A stretch of DNA of 64,000 nucleotides, from positions 806,001-870,000 of the forward strand of contig CAVXEB010000004.1 in NCBI GenBank assembly GCA_963760735.1. The letters run 5' to 3'. A program made the translations under genes and the position numbers. The notes beneath the pieces were generated by a model, which saw nothing but the letters and a program-made list of their open reading frames with translations, did not search any database and was not told the origin of the DNA. Shown here piece by piece: positions 8,118 through 16,137 of this stretch (position 1 is its first letter; the number at the start of each line of letters is the position of its first letter). Source of the DNA: CF-46 sp963760735. Its GTDB lineage: Bacteria > Chloroflexota > Limnocylindria > Limnocylindrales > CSP1-4.

Positions 8118-9785
8118 ATGGCGGAGCACCCCCACGTCCCGATGCCCCTGGCCCGCGGCGCCCGGGGCGCGGTCGTCGCGCCCCACCACCTCGCGACGGC
8201 GGCCGGCCTCGCGATCCTCCGAACGGGCGGACACGCGGTCGACGCGGCGATCGCGACGAATGCCGTCCTCGGGGTGGTCCTGCCGTCCGGCTGCGGGATC
8301 GGCGGCGACGCGTTCTGGCTGATCTGGGACGAGGCCGCCGGGCGGCAGACCGCGCTCAACGGGTCGGGGCGATCGCCCGCGGCTGCCGATGCGGCGGCCC
8401 TGCGCGCCGCCGGCCTCGATACTCTGCCGTACCGCGGGCCGCTCGCGGTCACCGTGCCCGGCGCGGTGCGTTCCTGGGGAGACGCCCACGCCCGCCACGG
8501 CCGGCTCTCGCGTGCCGACGTCCTCGCACCGGCGATCCGGCTTGCGCGTGACGGCTTCCCGGCCTGGGACGGCTTCATCTCGGCCGTCGAAGGGACGCAT
8601 CCGGCGATCGTCGAAGCCCTCGGCAGCGGCTGCGGCTTCGAGCGCGTCTACCGACCGAGCGGCCGCCCGTGGCGGCCGGGCGAGCGCGTTCGCCTGCCTG
8701 CCCTGGCGGCGACTCTCGAGCGGCTCGCCGACGTCGGGTTCGACGACTTCTACGACGGCGAGATCGCCGAGCGCCAGGCGCGCGGCCTGGCGGCCGTCGG
8801 GTCCGCGATCACGACCGGCGACCTGCGGACCCACACGTCGACCTGGAACGAGCCGATCGCCACCACGTATCGGGGCGTCCGCGTCACGACCCACCGACCG
8901 AACAGCTCGGGGATCGTCGCCCTCGAGCTGCTCAACATCCTCGAGAGGTTCGAGCCGCCGGCGTCGGCGGCCTTCGGGCCGACCGGCGTCGAGGACGCCC
9001 GCTGGATCCACCTCGGGGTCGAGGCGGCGAAGCTGGCGATGGCGGATCGCGACTTCCACGTGTCGGACCCGGAGTTCGTCGACATCCCGCTCGACCAGCT
9101 CCTCTCGAAGCCGCACGCCGCCGAGCTCGCCCGGCTCATCGATCCGGCGCACGCGGCGATGCCTCGGGCGGCGACGAACCCGCGGGGCGGCGGGACGATC
9201 TATCTCGCGACGGTCGACGCCGAGGGGAATGCCGTCAGCCTGATCGAGTCGAACTACATGGGGTTCGGATCCGGTGTGGTCGACCCGGAGACCGGCATCC
9301 ACTACCAGAACCGGGGCTCCTATTTCAGCCTCGACCCGGACCACCCGAACGTCCTCGCCCCGGGCAAGCGGACGCTCCACACGCTGCTGCCCGGGATGCT
9401 GTTCCGTGACGGGGAGCGGAGCCCGTGGGTCGTCACCGGGTCGATGGGCGGCGACGCTCAGCCCCAGATCCACGCCCAGGTCGTATCGGCCCTCGTCGAC
9501 GGCGGCGTTGACGTGGCGACCGCGGTCGGCGCCCCGCGCTGGTTCGTCGACGGCCGTGCCCATTTCGCTCCGCCGGTCGACGTCCGCGTCGAGCGGCGCT
9601 ACCCCGCGGCGATCCTCGACGAGCTGGAGTCGTACGGCCATCCGCTGACCCGGACGATCCCGTTCAACGGCCTGCTCGGCCATGCCCATGCGATCGAGCT
9701 CGTCGACGGCGGCCCCGCGGCGGACAACGGCTCGGTCGCCGCCGCAACGGACCCCCGGAGCGCGGGCCTCCCCGCCGTCTGGTAG
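8118..9785 (+). CDS. ggt: Gamma-glutamyltransferase family protein
   Basis: 555-residue N-terminal nucleophile hydrolase. Family members cleave gamma-glutamyl bonds (glutathione and related peptides) or act as acylases, after self-cleavage before a Thr that becomes the nucleophile. Seen: VDAAIATNAVLGVVLPSGCGIGGDA near the N-terminus, and GGGTIYLATVD with the expected nucleophile Thr at residue 360, then GNAVSLIES and GSMGGDAQPQ. No signal peptide is visible, so the protein looks cytoplasmic, unlike many periplasmic GGTs. It is divergent from an MFS transporter. Whether it prefers glutathione, cephalosporin-like or other gamma-glutamyl substrates cannot be read from sequence. Confidence 0.88.
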   Translation: MAEHPHVPMPLARGARGAVVAPHHLATAAGLAILRTGGHAVDAAIATNAVLGVVLPSGCGIGGDAFWLIWDEAAGRQTALNGSGRSPAAADAAALRAAGLDTLPYRGPLAVTVPGAVRSWGDAHARHGRLSRADVLAPAIRLARDGFPAWDGFISAVEGTHPAIVEALGSGCGFERVYRPSGRPWRPGERVRLPALAATLERLADVGFDDFYDGEIAERQARGLAAVGSAITTGDLRTHTSTWNEPIATTYRGVRVTTHRPNSSGIVALELLNILERFEPPASAAFGPTGVEDARWIHLGVEAAKLAMADRDFHVSDPEFVDIPLDQLLSKPHAAELARLIDPAHAAMPRAATNPRGGGTIYLATVDAEGNAVSLIESNYMGFGSGVVDPETGIHYQNRGSYFSLDPDHPNVLAPGKRTLHTLLPGMLFRDGERSPWVVTGSMGGDAQPQIHAQVVSALVDGGVDVATAVGAPRWFVDGRAHFAPPVDVRVERRYPAAILDELESYGHPLTRTIPFNGLLGHAHAIELVDGGPAADNGSVAAATDPRSAGLPAVW

Positions 9786-10133
9786 CGCCGGGTCGGACCG
9801 AGCACACCGCAGCTTCGCGTTGAGCGTGAGCCCGCCCCGGTCGGCGAGGTTGCGCCCGGCGCATGAGCCGACGCCCGCATCGCACTCAGGCGTCCCTGGC
9901 CCGATCGATCCCGCCGGCGCAGCCGTCCGATCGCGCGTCCCACGCACCGATCGACGACGGACCTGGTCTCCGGCCGTCGTTTGAAGCGTCGGGCGCACGA
10001 CCGGCCGAGGACGTCGGGTTGTGCGGTTGTTCCAGTGCGACAGCTTTCGAGTTATTCTCCCGGTCACCGGTGGCGGGCTGCGCTCACACGACGCCGCCAC
10101 CGGTCCTCGATTCCCGGTAGTCGGAGCCGCCGC
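9786..10133. other. Intergenic region upstream of zinc-ribbon gene
   Basis: No gene seen. Near its right end is a possible promoter, TATTCT at 10053-10058, with a weak TTGTTC at 10027-10032. It would start transcription at about 10065, right at the hairpin at 10066-10104. The left 240 bases show nothing I recognise. Confidence 0.4.
10066..10104 (+). repeat. Inverted repeat in leader of zinc-ribbon gene
   Basis: ACCGGTGGCGG (10066-10076) and CCGCCACCGGT (10094-10104) are perfect complements around a 17-base loop. The repeat begins at the predicted transcript start and ends 29 bases before GTG 10134. It could be an mRNA leader hairpin or a repressor site. Confidence 0.5.
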
Positions 10134-10418
10134 GTGACCTCGAACGTCGGGCAGAACTACCCGTACTCCAGCGAGACGGAGGCCGAGCGCGCCGCGGCGA
10201 TCACCACGCTGATCCCGAAGCGGGACGGGCTGTCGGACACCCTGCGGGCGGAGACGACCCCGATCGACGTCGCCCAGATGGACAACGACCGCTGGTGGAT
10301 CTGGAAGTGCCCGACCGCCGGTTGCGACGGCTTCCTGCATGTCGCGGGCTACGCGCTCGACAAGCACGCCCTCTTCGTGGTCTGCGACGGGACCTGCGGC
10401 AAGACCTTCCTCCGCTGA
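10134..10418 (+). CDS. Small zinc-ribbon-like protein, function unknown
   Basis: 94-residue protein whose C-terminal third holds four cysteines in the pattern C59-x4-C64 and C84-x3-C88, typical of a zinc ribbon, preceded by a Trp-rich WWIWKC strand. The N-terminal half is polar and rather acidic. I do not recognise a named family. I chose GTG 10134 because the frame upstream is Arg-rich and looks non-coding. Its stop overlaps the putative CTG start of azlC (CTGA), so it may be translationally coupled to the AzlCD transporter. Confidence 0.6.
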   Translation: MTSNVGQNYPYSSETEAERAAAITTLIPKRDGLSDTLRAETTPIDVAQMDNDRWWIWKCPTAGCDGFLHVAGYALDKHALFVVCDGTCGKTFLR

Positions 10419-11209
10419 GCGACGCGACCACCGCCGCGACCGAGCTGTCCGCCGCCCGCCGGCGGCTCGTCCTCGACGGCCTCGGGATCCTCGTCTCCGC
10501 GGCCGGGTTCGGCTTCGTCTACGGCCTGACCGCCCGGACGACCGGGCACTTCTCCCCGATCGACGCGATGGCGATGAGCCTGATCGCCTTCGCCGGCGCG
10601 GCCCAGTTCGCCGCGATCGGCTATGTCGTCGCGGGCATCTCGTGGCCGGTCATCGCGCTCTTGACGTTCCTCCTGAACGCGCGACACGTCCTCTACTCCG
10701 CGGCGATCGCGCCCTGGTTCGTCGGAACACCGGTGAGTCAGCGGGCCGTCGCCGCCCACCTCCTGACCGACGAGTCGTTCGCTCTCGCAACGACGCACTT
10801 CCGACGGCTCGGGCGGTTCGATCCGTTCGGCTACTGGTTCGCCGCCGTCGCCGTCACCATGATCCCGTGGAACCTGGCGACGCTCGCCGGGGTCACGATC
10901 GGGGCGTCGATCGTCAACACCGGGTCGCTCGGGATCGACGTGATCTTTCCCGCGGCAATGGCCGGCCTGTGCGTCGGGCTGATCACCGGCCGGCGGGAGC
11001 TCGCGGCCGCACTCGCCGGGGCGGCGATCGGGGTCGGCATGTCGCTGGCGGTGAGCCCGACGGCCGGCGTGATCGCCGGCGGGATCCTCGGGCCGTTCGT
11101 CGGCCTGCTCGTCCCTGCGGCCCGGGCCCATGAGACGGCTCCGATCGGATCCGAGGCGTCGGCTCGACGCTATTCCGAGACGTCGGGCGAGGGCGGATCC
11201 GACCGATGA
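10415..11209 (+). CDS. azlC: AzlC family transporter subunit (branched-chain amino acid export)
   Basis: About 264 residues, several membrane helices, with the family hallmark MSLIAFAGAAQFAAIGY (about residues 52-68), LLNARHVLYSAAIAP and a following LLTDESFAL segment. AzlC with AzlD forms an exporter of branched-chain amino acids or their analogues. The start is unusual: no ATG, GTG or TTG is available between the upstream stop and the first helix, and GTG codons at 10295 or 10307 would force an overlap of more than 100 bases with the zinc-ribbon gene. CTG 10415, overlapping the stop as CTGA, gives the normal N-terminus. Downstream it overlaps azlD by 4 bases. Confidence 0.82.
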   Translation: MSDATTAATELSAARRRLVLDGLGILVSAAGFGFVYGLTARTTGHFSPIDAMAMSLIAFAGAAQFAAIGYVVAGISWPVIALLTFLLNARHVLYSAAIAPWFVGTPVSQRAVAAHLLTDESFALATTHFRRLGRFDPFGYWFAAVAVTMIPWNLATLAGVTIGASIVNTGSLGIDVIFPAAMAGLCVGLITGRRELAAALAGAAIGVGMSLAVSPTAGVIAGGILGPFVGLLVPAARAHETAPIGSEASARRYSETSGEGGSDR

Positions 11210-11532
11210 CGATGGACCTCGTCCCGCTCGCGGTCATCATGTGGGCGGTCACCTATCCGTCCCGCGCGGTCGGCCTGCTCGCGCCGGCCGTCGATCGGCT
11301 GCCCCGACGGTTCCTCGACTACCTCCAGCTGGTCGGGCCGGCGGTGCTGGCCGGGCTCGCGGCCGTGAACACGCTGTTCCCGGTGTCCGGCTCGAACGTG
11401 ATCGTCGTCGGCATCGCGTGGCTGTCGGTCGCCGCCTGCATCGCGATCGTGGCCTGGCGGCGGAACCTCTTCCTCGGCCTGGTCGTGGCCGTCGGCATCG
11501 CGGTCGTCGGGCGAGCGATCGGGCTGTCCTGA
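11206..11532 (+). CDS. azlD: AzlD family transporter subunit
   Basis: 108-residue membrane protein with four hydrophobic segments, a size and arrangement typical of AzlD, the small partner of AzlC in branched-chain amino acid export. The ATG overlaps the azlC stop (ATGA), and adjacency to azlC is the strongest evidence for identity. The YPSRAVGLL sequence near residue 17 matches the conserved Thr-Tyr-x-x-R region of the family. It ends 19 bases before the convergent ridA gene. Confidence 0.85.
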   Translation: MTMDLVPLAVIMWAVTYPSRAVGLLAPAVDRLPRRFLDYLQLVGPAVLAGLAAVNTLFPVSGSNVIVVGIAWLSVAACIAIVAWRRNLFLGLVVAVGIAVVGRAIGLS

Positions 11533-11551
11533 CCGCGACCGCTGAAGGTCG

Positions 11552-11947
11552 TCAGGAGCGCCGGACGGCGTCCGCCTCGACCTCGACGAGCAGCGACGGA
11601 TCGATCAGGGCGGAGACCTCGACGAGCGTCGAGGCCGGCCGGACCTCGCCGAAGGTCTCGCCGTGGACACCGGCGACCGTGGGGCCGTCGGCCATCGACA
11701 CGACGTACATCCGCGTCCGGACGACGTCGCCCAGCGTGAAGCCACCGTCCTCGAGCGCCTTCGCGACGATTCCCCACGCGGCGCGAGCCTGGGCCGCGGC
11801 GTCGCCCGGATGCCCGGAGGTTCCGTCCGCGCCCGCGTCCGTCGTCCCGGCGACCCAGCAGCGATCGCCGTCGACGATCGCCCGGCTGTAGCCGTAGCGC
11901 GCCTCGTACGGGCCGCCGGACGAGATCCGGCGACGACCGTCCGTCAC
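11552..11947 (-). CDS. RidA family protein (YjgF/YER057c/UK114)
   Basis: 131-residue member of the RidA family, which hydrolyses reactive enamine/imine intermediates made by pyridoxal-phosphate enzymes or acts in related deaminations. The central DVVRTRMYVV carries the conserved Arg that contacts the substrate carboxylate, and PASTLVEVSAL matches the family C-terminal half. Start GTG 11947 overlaps the stop of the M20 peptidase gene as GTGA, so the two genes form one operon. It probably protects or assists an amino-acid catabolic step linked to that peptidase. Confidence 0.85.
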   Translation of the reverse strand: MTDGRRRISSGGPYEARYGYSRAIVDGDRCWVAGTTDAGADGTSGHPGDAAAQARAAWGIVAKALEDGGFTLGDVVRTRMYVVSMADGPTVAGVHGETFGEVRPASTLVEVSALIDPSLLVEVEADAVRRS

Positions 11948-13200
11948 GCGGGGATCGTGGAGCCGGCCTCGCGCCAGCCGAGGACCTCGGGATCCCGCCC
12001 GATCGCGAGGATCAGCCCGGCCACGAGCGCGGTGCGGGGCACGATCGAGGCGACCTCGAGGTACTCCGCCGGCGAGTGATCGTTCCCTCCGATCGGGCCG
12101 AGGCCGTCGAGCGACGCCACGCCCATCCCCGAGGTCGTGTTCGCGTCGGACGCGCCGCCGGTGGCGGCGTCGTCGACCGTGAACCCGAGGCGGCCGGCGA
12201 GCGCCCGGGCATGGTCGACAAGCCGTCCCGACCGCTCGAGTTTCTCCATCGGCCACCAGCGGGCCATCTCGGTGATCTCCGCGGTCGTGTCCGGGACGGC
12301 GAGGCTCCCGAGGAGCGTTCCGATCTCGGCCTCGGCGGTCTCGAGGTCGGCGCGGCGGATCGCCCGGAGGTCGACCTCGAGCGTGCACTGTTCGGCGACG
12401 ACGTTGGGTCGCGTGCCTCCGCGGATCACCCCGACGTTGACCGTGACGCCATCCCAGCGGCCGTTCAGCGCGTGGAGCCGGGTCGCGATGTCGGCAGCCG
12501 CGAGGACCGCGGACCGTCCCTTCTCGGGCTCGACGCCCGCGTGGGCCGCCCGCCCGGTGACGGTGATCCGGGCGTCGAGGATCCCCTTCCTGGAGGAGAC
12601 GATGTCCCCGTTCGCCCGGGCGCACTCGAGGACCAGGCAGGCATCGGCATCCGCCGCGGCCGCGCGGATGTGCGGGGTCGACGAGATCGAGCCGATCTCC
12701 TCGTCCGGGTTGGCGATGAACGTCACCCGCTCGAACGGCAGCGCGCCGGCGGAGACCAGGGCCCGCATCGCGTAGAGCCCGCCGAGGAGGCCCGACTTCA
12801 TGTCGGTCACGCCCGGACCGTGGGCGATCCCGTCGGCATCGATCGCGAACGGGCGCTCGGCGACGGTCCCGGGATCGAAGACCGTGTCCATGTGCCCGAT
12901 CAGCAGCAGCCGTGGACCGCCGGGCGTGCCGCGTTCCCCGTCCCACGTCCCGATGACGGTCGCGCCGAGCCGGCCCGCAGGATCCGGCCGCCGCTCGACC
13001 GACGCGCCCGACTCGGCCAGGAACGTCGCCACGAACGCACCGACCTCGTCGACGCCGTGGGGCGTGTACGAGCCGCAGTCGATGTTGACGAGGCGCTCGA
13101 GATCGACAAGGAACGCGGGCTCGGCGGCGCGGATCGCGGCCTCGATCGCTGCGAGCTCGGCGGCCGCGACGCCGCCGCCCGGCGCGGTGATCGTGTCCAT
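11944..13200 (-). CDS. M20 family metallopeptidase (carboxypeptidase G2-like)
   Basis: 418-residue zinc peptidase. Metal ligands are seen at GHMDTVFD, GPGVTDMKSG, NPDEEIGS (catalytic Glu followed by metal Glu), LECARANGD and near the C-terminus GGNDHSPAEY; the dimerisation domain sits between. CPG2-like members remove C-terminal Glu or cleave acyl-amino acids and dipeptides. I chose ATG 13200 rather than the TTG at 13206 because TAGACT ends exactly 6 bases before it. It is divergent from the CphA-like Mur ligase and overlaps ridA by 4 bases. A role in dipeptide breakdown next to cyanophycin genes is possible, but this is inference. Confidence 0.9.
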   Translation of the reverse strand: MDTITAPGGGVAAAELAAIEAAIRAAEPAFLVDLERLVNIDCGSYTPHGVDEVGAFVATFLAESGASVERRPDPAGRLGATVIGTWDGERGTPGGPRLLLIGHMDTVFDPGTVAERPFAIDADGIAHGPGVTDMKSGLLGGLYAMRALVSAGALPFERVTFIANPDEEIGSISSTPHIRAAAADADACLVLECARANGDIVSSRKGILDARITVTGRAAHAGVEPEKGRSAVLAAADIATRLHALNGRWDGVTVNVGVIRGGTRPNVVAEQCTLEVDLRAIRRADLETAEAEIGTLLGSLAVPDTTAEITEMARWWPMEKLERSGRLVDHARALAGRLGFTVDDAATGGASDANTTSGMGVASLDGLGPIGGNDHSPAEYLEVASIVPRTALVAGLILAIGRDPEVLGWREAGSTIPA

Positions 13201-13206
13201 CCGCAA

Positions 13207-13212
13207 AGTCTA
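13207..13212 (-). promoter_or_regulatory. Leaderless -10 box TAGACT for M20 peptidase
   Basis: TAGACT on the minus strand, 6 bases, then ATG 13200. No Shine-Dalgarno. Confidence 0.6.
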
Positions 13213-13249
13213 GGTGCGTCGCAAGAGTCCGGGAGCGACGGCCTGCCTC

Positions 13250-13255
13250 TATGCT
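13250..13255 (+). promoter_or_regulatory. Leaderless -10 box TATGCT for CphA-like Mur ligase
   Basis: TATGCT is followed by 9 bases and GTG 13265; a second in-frame GTG is at 13271. It faces the M20 promoter 38 bases away. Confidence 0.55.
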
Positions 13256-13264
13256 GCCGGGACC

Positions 13265-15049
13265 GTGCGCGTGATCGAGATCCGGCTGCTCGAGGGCCCG
13301 AACGTCTACCGGCTCGAGCCGGTGGTGAAGATCGAGGTCGCCGTCGGCCGCCGCCGGACGTGGTACGGCCAGCGGAGCCCCGGCCGACATGCCCTCGTGC
13401 ACCTCGGAGCGAACGTCCCGCCCCGCGACTGGCCGATCGACGTCGAATCGCTCGTCAGCTGGATCCGGCGTCTTCGCGCCGACCACGGCGAAGGGGTCGG
13501 TGGCGTGGCCGTCCATCGATCGTCGGACCCCGGCCACTGGATCGTCACGGCTCCGTGGACGGGCGCCGAGCGCGCCCGGACGATCGCCGAAGCCGCGATC
13601 GGGCTGTCGGAGCGCGACGTCTCGCCGGTCCGCCACGCCCGGCTCACCGGATCCCAGGAACGGCTGGTCGCCAGATGGTCGGCGAAGATCGACGAGTCCC
13701 GGGCCACGCCACCCGCGTGGGTCCGCGACGCGGACCGGCGGATCCCGATCGTGTCCATCACCGGGACCAACGGGAAGAGCACCGTCACCCGACTGATCAC
13801 CCACATTCTCAAGGTCGCCGGGCAACGGGTCGGGACGACGACGTCCGACGGCGTCCTCGTCGACGAGCGACTCGTCGAGCCGGGCGACTGGACCGGGCCG
13901 GGCGGCGCCTGGCAGATCCTCGAGCGATCCGACATCGACGTCGGCGTCCTCGAGACGGCCCGCGGCGGGCTGGTCCTCCGCGGGATGGGCTACCAGTCGA
14001 ACGACGCGAGCGTGATCACGAACGTCACGTCCGACCACCTCGACCTGCAGGGCATCCATACCCTGCCCGAGCTGGCCGAGGTCAAGTCGACCGTCGCCCG
14101 TGCCACGAAGCCGGACGGCTGGGCCGTCCTGAACGCCGACGACCCGCTGGTCGCCGCGATCGCCCGGCGGACCCGGGCGAACATCGCGATGTTCTCGACC
14201 GCGCAGGGTCGCGGCGCGACCACCGTCCGGCGGGCCGTCGCCGCGGGCGGTCGCGGCTACCTGCTCCGCGACGGCTGGCTGGTCGAGATCGACGGGAGCC
14301 ACGGGGGCGCTGACGGCGCGGATCCGGTCGAGCACCGGATCATCGAGGTCGACCGCGTCCCGATCACGCTCGGGGGCCTCGCCCGCCACAATGTCGCGAA
14401 CGCCCTCGCGGCCGCAGGCGCCGCACGCGGGCTCGGCGTCACCCTCGCCCAGCTGCGCGACGGCCTCGCCGACTTCCAGCCGTCGTCGGAGCGGTCGCCC
14501 GGCCGCCTGAACCTGTTCCGGCTCGGCGCCCGGGTGGTGATCGTCGACTTCGCCCACAACGAGGCCGGGGTGAGCGCGATCCTCGACGTGGCCGAGGGGA
14601 TCGCCGGCGGCGCCGCCGGCCGGGCCGCACCGATCACGGCGATCATCGGGACCGCGGGCGATCGACCGGACGACACGCTCCGCGGGATCGGCCGGATCGC
14701 GGGCCAGCGCGCCCAGCGGATCGCGATCAAGGAGACCCTGAAGTACCTCCGCGGCCGGAGCCGGGAGTCGATCGTCGGCGAGATCCTCGCGGGCATCCGC
14801 TCGGCGGGTCGACCGACGGCGGACGTCATCGTCTACGAGACGGAGACGGCGGCCCTCCGCGGCGAGCTGGCGCGGAACGGCGACGGGGGCTCGAAGCCGG
14901 ATGCGGCGCGGGTCATCGTCCTGATGTGCCACGAGGAGCGCGAGGAGGTGTTCGCGCTCCTCACCGAGCTGGGCGCCCGCCCGGTCGACGTCAGCAGCGA
15001 GCTCACGACCCTGATACCCCGCCTCCAGGCACGTCCGCGACGAGGCTGA
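13265..15049 (+). CDS. CphA-like Mur ligase lacking the ATP-grasp domain
   Basis: 594-residue protein clearly paralogous to the CphA encoded at 16138-19116. Its N-terminal domain (about residues 1-120) begins with RLLEGPNVYRLEPVVKIEV, matching the CphA N-domain (ILRGPNYWAREPVVRMVV). The Mur ligase region follows almost directly: P-loop ITGTNGKSTVTR with Lys171, then ETARGGLVLRGMGY, TNVTSDHLDLQGI, VLNADDP, and a C-terminal GRLNLFRLG...DFAHN region. The ATP-grasp part that adds Asp in CphA (about 330 residues) is absent. In CphA the Mur part adds Arg to the Asp side chain, so this enzyme may ligate an amino acid to a cyanophycin-like or other peptide. Start GTG follows a leaderless-type promoter. 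Confidence 0.85.
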   Translation: MRVIEIRLLEGPNVYRLEPVVKIEVAVGRRRTWYGQRSPGRHALVHLGANVPPRDWPIDVESLVSWIRRLRADHGEGVGGVAVHRSSDPGHWIVTAPWTGAERARTIAEAAIGLSERDVSPVRHARLTGSQERLVARWSAKIDESRATPPAWVRDADRRIPIVSITGTNGKSTVTRLITHILKVAGQRVGTTTSDGVLVDERLVEPGDWTGPGGAWQILERSDIDVGVLETARGGLVLRGMGYQSNDASVITNVTSDHLDLQGIHTLPELAEVKSTVARATKPDGWAVLNADDPLVAAIARRTRANIAMFSTAQGRGATTVRRAVAAGGRGYLLRDGWLVEIDGSHGGADGADPVEHRIIEVDRVPITLGGLARHNVANALAAAGAARGLGVTLAQLRDGLADFQPSSERSPGRLNLFRLGARVVIVDFAHNEAGVSAILDVAEGIAGGAAGRAAPITAIIGTAGDRPDDTLRGIGRIAGQRAQRIAIKETLKYLRGRSRESIVGEILAGIRSAGRPTADVIVYETETAALRGELARNGDGGSKPDAARVIVLMCHEEREEVFALLTELGARPVDVSSELTTLIPRLQARPRRG

Positions 15050-15059
15050 ACCGGTTCGA

Positions 15060-16136
15060 TCAGGCTTCCGCGAGCAACGCGTCGAGGTGCCGGGTGATCG
15101 CTCCGGAGCCCTCGGTCACGTTCGACACGACGACGACCCGTTCGCCCGACCGCGGGTAGGACCAGACCCGGGCGCTCGCCCCCGGATCCTCGCCGGTGTG
15201 GCCGAACCTGGCCGACGCAGCCTCCCCGACGTGGAGGACGCCGCAGCCGAACCGGAAGAACTCGTCGGCGTCCGCCGCGTGGGGGCCGATCAGGTGCGCC
15301 CGCGTCGCGTCGGCGAGGAAGTCGCCGGGTCCGGACCGGCCGGTGAGCCCGTCGAGCAATCGGACGAGATCGGACGCCGTCGACTGGGCGCCACCGTCGG
15401 GACCGCCCATCGCGGGCATCGCGTAGACGTTGGTCCGCCAGGCTGCGGAGGGCGAGTCCGGCGCCGCGGCCGGGTCCGGCGGGAGGTACCCGACGGCGAG
15501 CCTCGGCTCCACGCCGTCGAGCGGCCAGAAGCCCGAGTCGTCCATGCCGAGTGGCTCGAACACCCGCCGGCGGACGACGTCCGGGTATGACCGGCCGGTC
15601 AGCGCCTCGATCGCGATCCCGATCAGGACGAACTCGCCGTCGTTGTAGCGCGCGATCGAGCCCGGCTCCGCGAGCTGCGGCAGGTCGATGAGCAACGGCA
15701 TCATGTCCCGCGGTCCGCGGATCAGCGTCGACGGTGTGCGCGTCCAGATCGTCTCGTATGACTCGTCGCCGTCCTCGTCGAAGTAGTCGCCGAAGCCGGA
15801 GCTATGCGTGAGCAGGTGCTCGAGCGTCACCCGGGGATCGAGGGCCTGGGGGCGGAGCCCCGGCGGGACGAGATCGACGTAGCGCGCGTCCCAGGCGACC
15901 TCGCCGGCGTCGACGAGCCGGGCGACCGTCATGCCTGTCAGGAGCTTGCTGACGGAGGCCACCCCGAACCGGGTCGCGGCGGTGTTGGCGATCCCGGCGG
16001 CGCGATCGGCGAGGCCGAGAACGATGAGGATCGGCGGCTCGCCCTCGTCACCGGCGACATGGATGACACCGCTGAACTCGTCCGTCGTCAGTCGATCCAG
16101 GAGCCGATCGACGTCGATCGCGCCGATCCGGCTCAC
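15060..16136 (-). CDS. Serine hydrolase, beta-lactamase class C / DD-peptidase-like
   Basis: 358-residue penicillin-binding-protein-like hydrolase with the three family motifs: SVSK (SxxK, catalytic Ser and Lys near residue 80), YND (YxN, near residue 165) and HTGEDPG (in place of the KTG box, near residue 314). Family members are esterases, D-amino acid peptidases or beta-lactamases. No signal peptide is visible, so a cytoplasmic role is likely. Its GTG (16136) follows the cphA stop after a single base, showing tight coupling with cyanophycin synthetase. That placement suggests a role in cyanophycin or dipeptide processing, but no such activity can be deduced from sequence. Confidence 0.85.
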   Translation of the reverse strand: MSRIGAIDVDRLLDRLTTDEFSGVIHVAGDEGEPPILIVLGLADRAAGIANTAATRFGVASVSKLLTGMTVARLVDAGEVAWDARYVDLVPPGLRPQALDPRVTLEHLLTHSSGFGDYFDEDGDESYETIWTRTPSTLIRGPRDMMPLLIDLPQLAEPGSIARYNDGEFVLIGIAIEALTGRSYPDVVRRRVFEPLGMDDSGFWPLDGVEPRLAVGYLPPDPAAAPDSPSAAWRTNVYAMPAMGGPDGGAQSTASDLVRLLDGLTGRSGPGDFLADATRAHLIGPHAADADEFFRFGCGVLHVGEAASARFGHTGEDPGASARVWSYPRSGERVVVVSNVTEGSGAITRHLDALLAEA

Positions 16137-16137
16137 G

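Noticed and set aside
10095..10125. Sequence resembling a tRNA T-loop (CTCGATTCC)
   Set aside because: No matching T-stem, acceptor stem or anticodon arm could be folded around it.
15048..15057. GAACCGGTTC palindrome resembling the LacI site core
   Set aside because: It lies at the convergent ends of two genes, not in a promoter, and lacks the flanking bases of the 14-bp operator.
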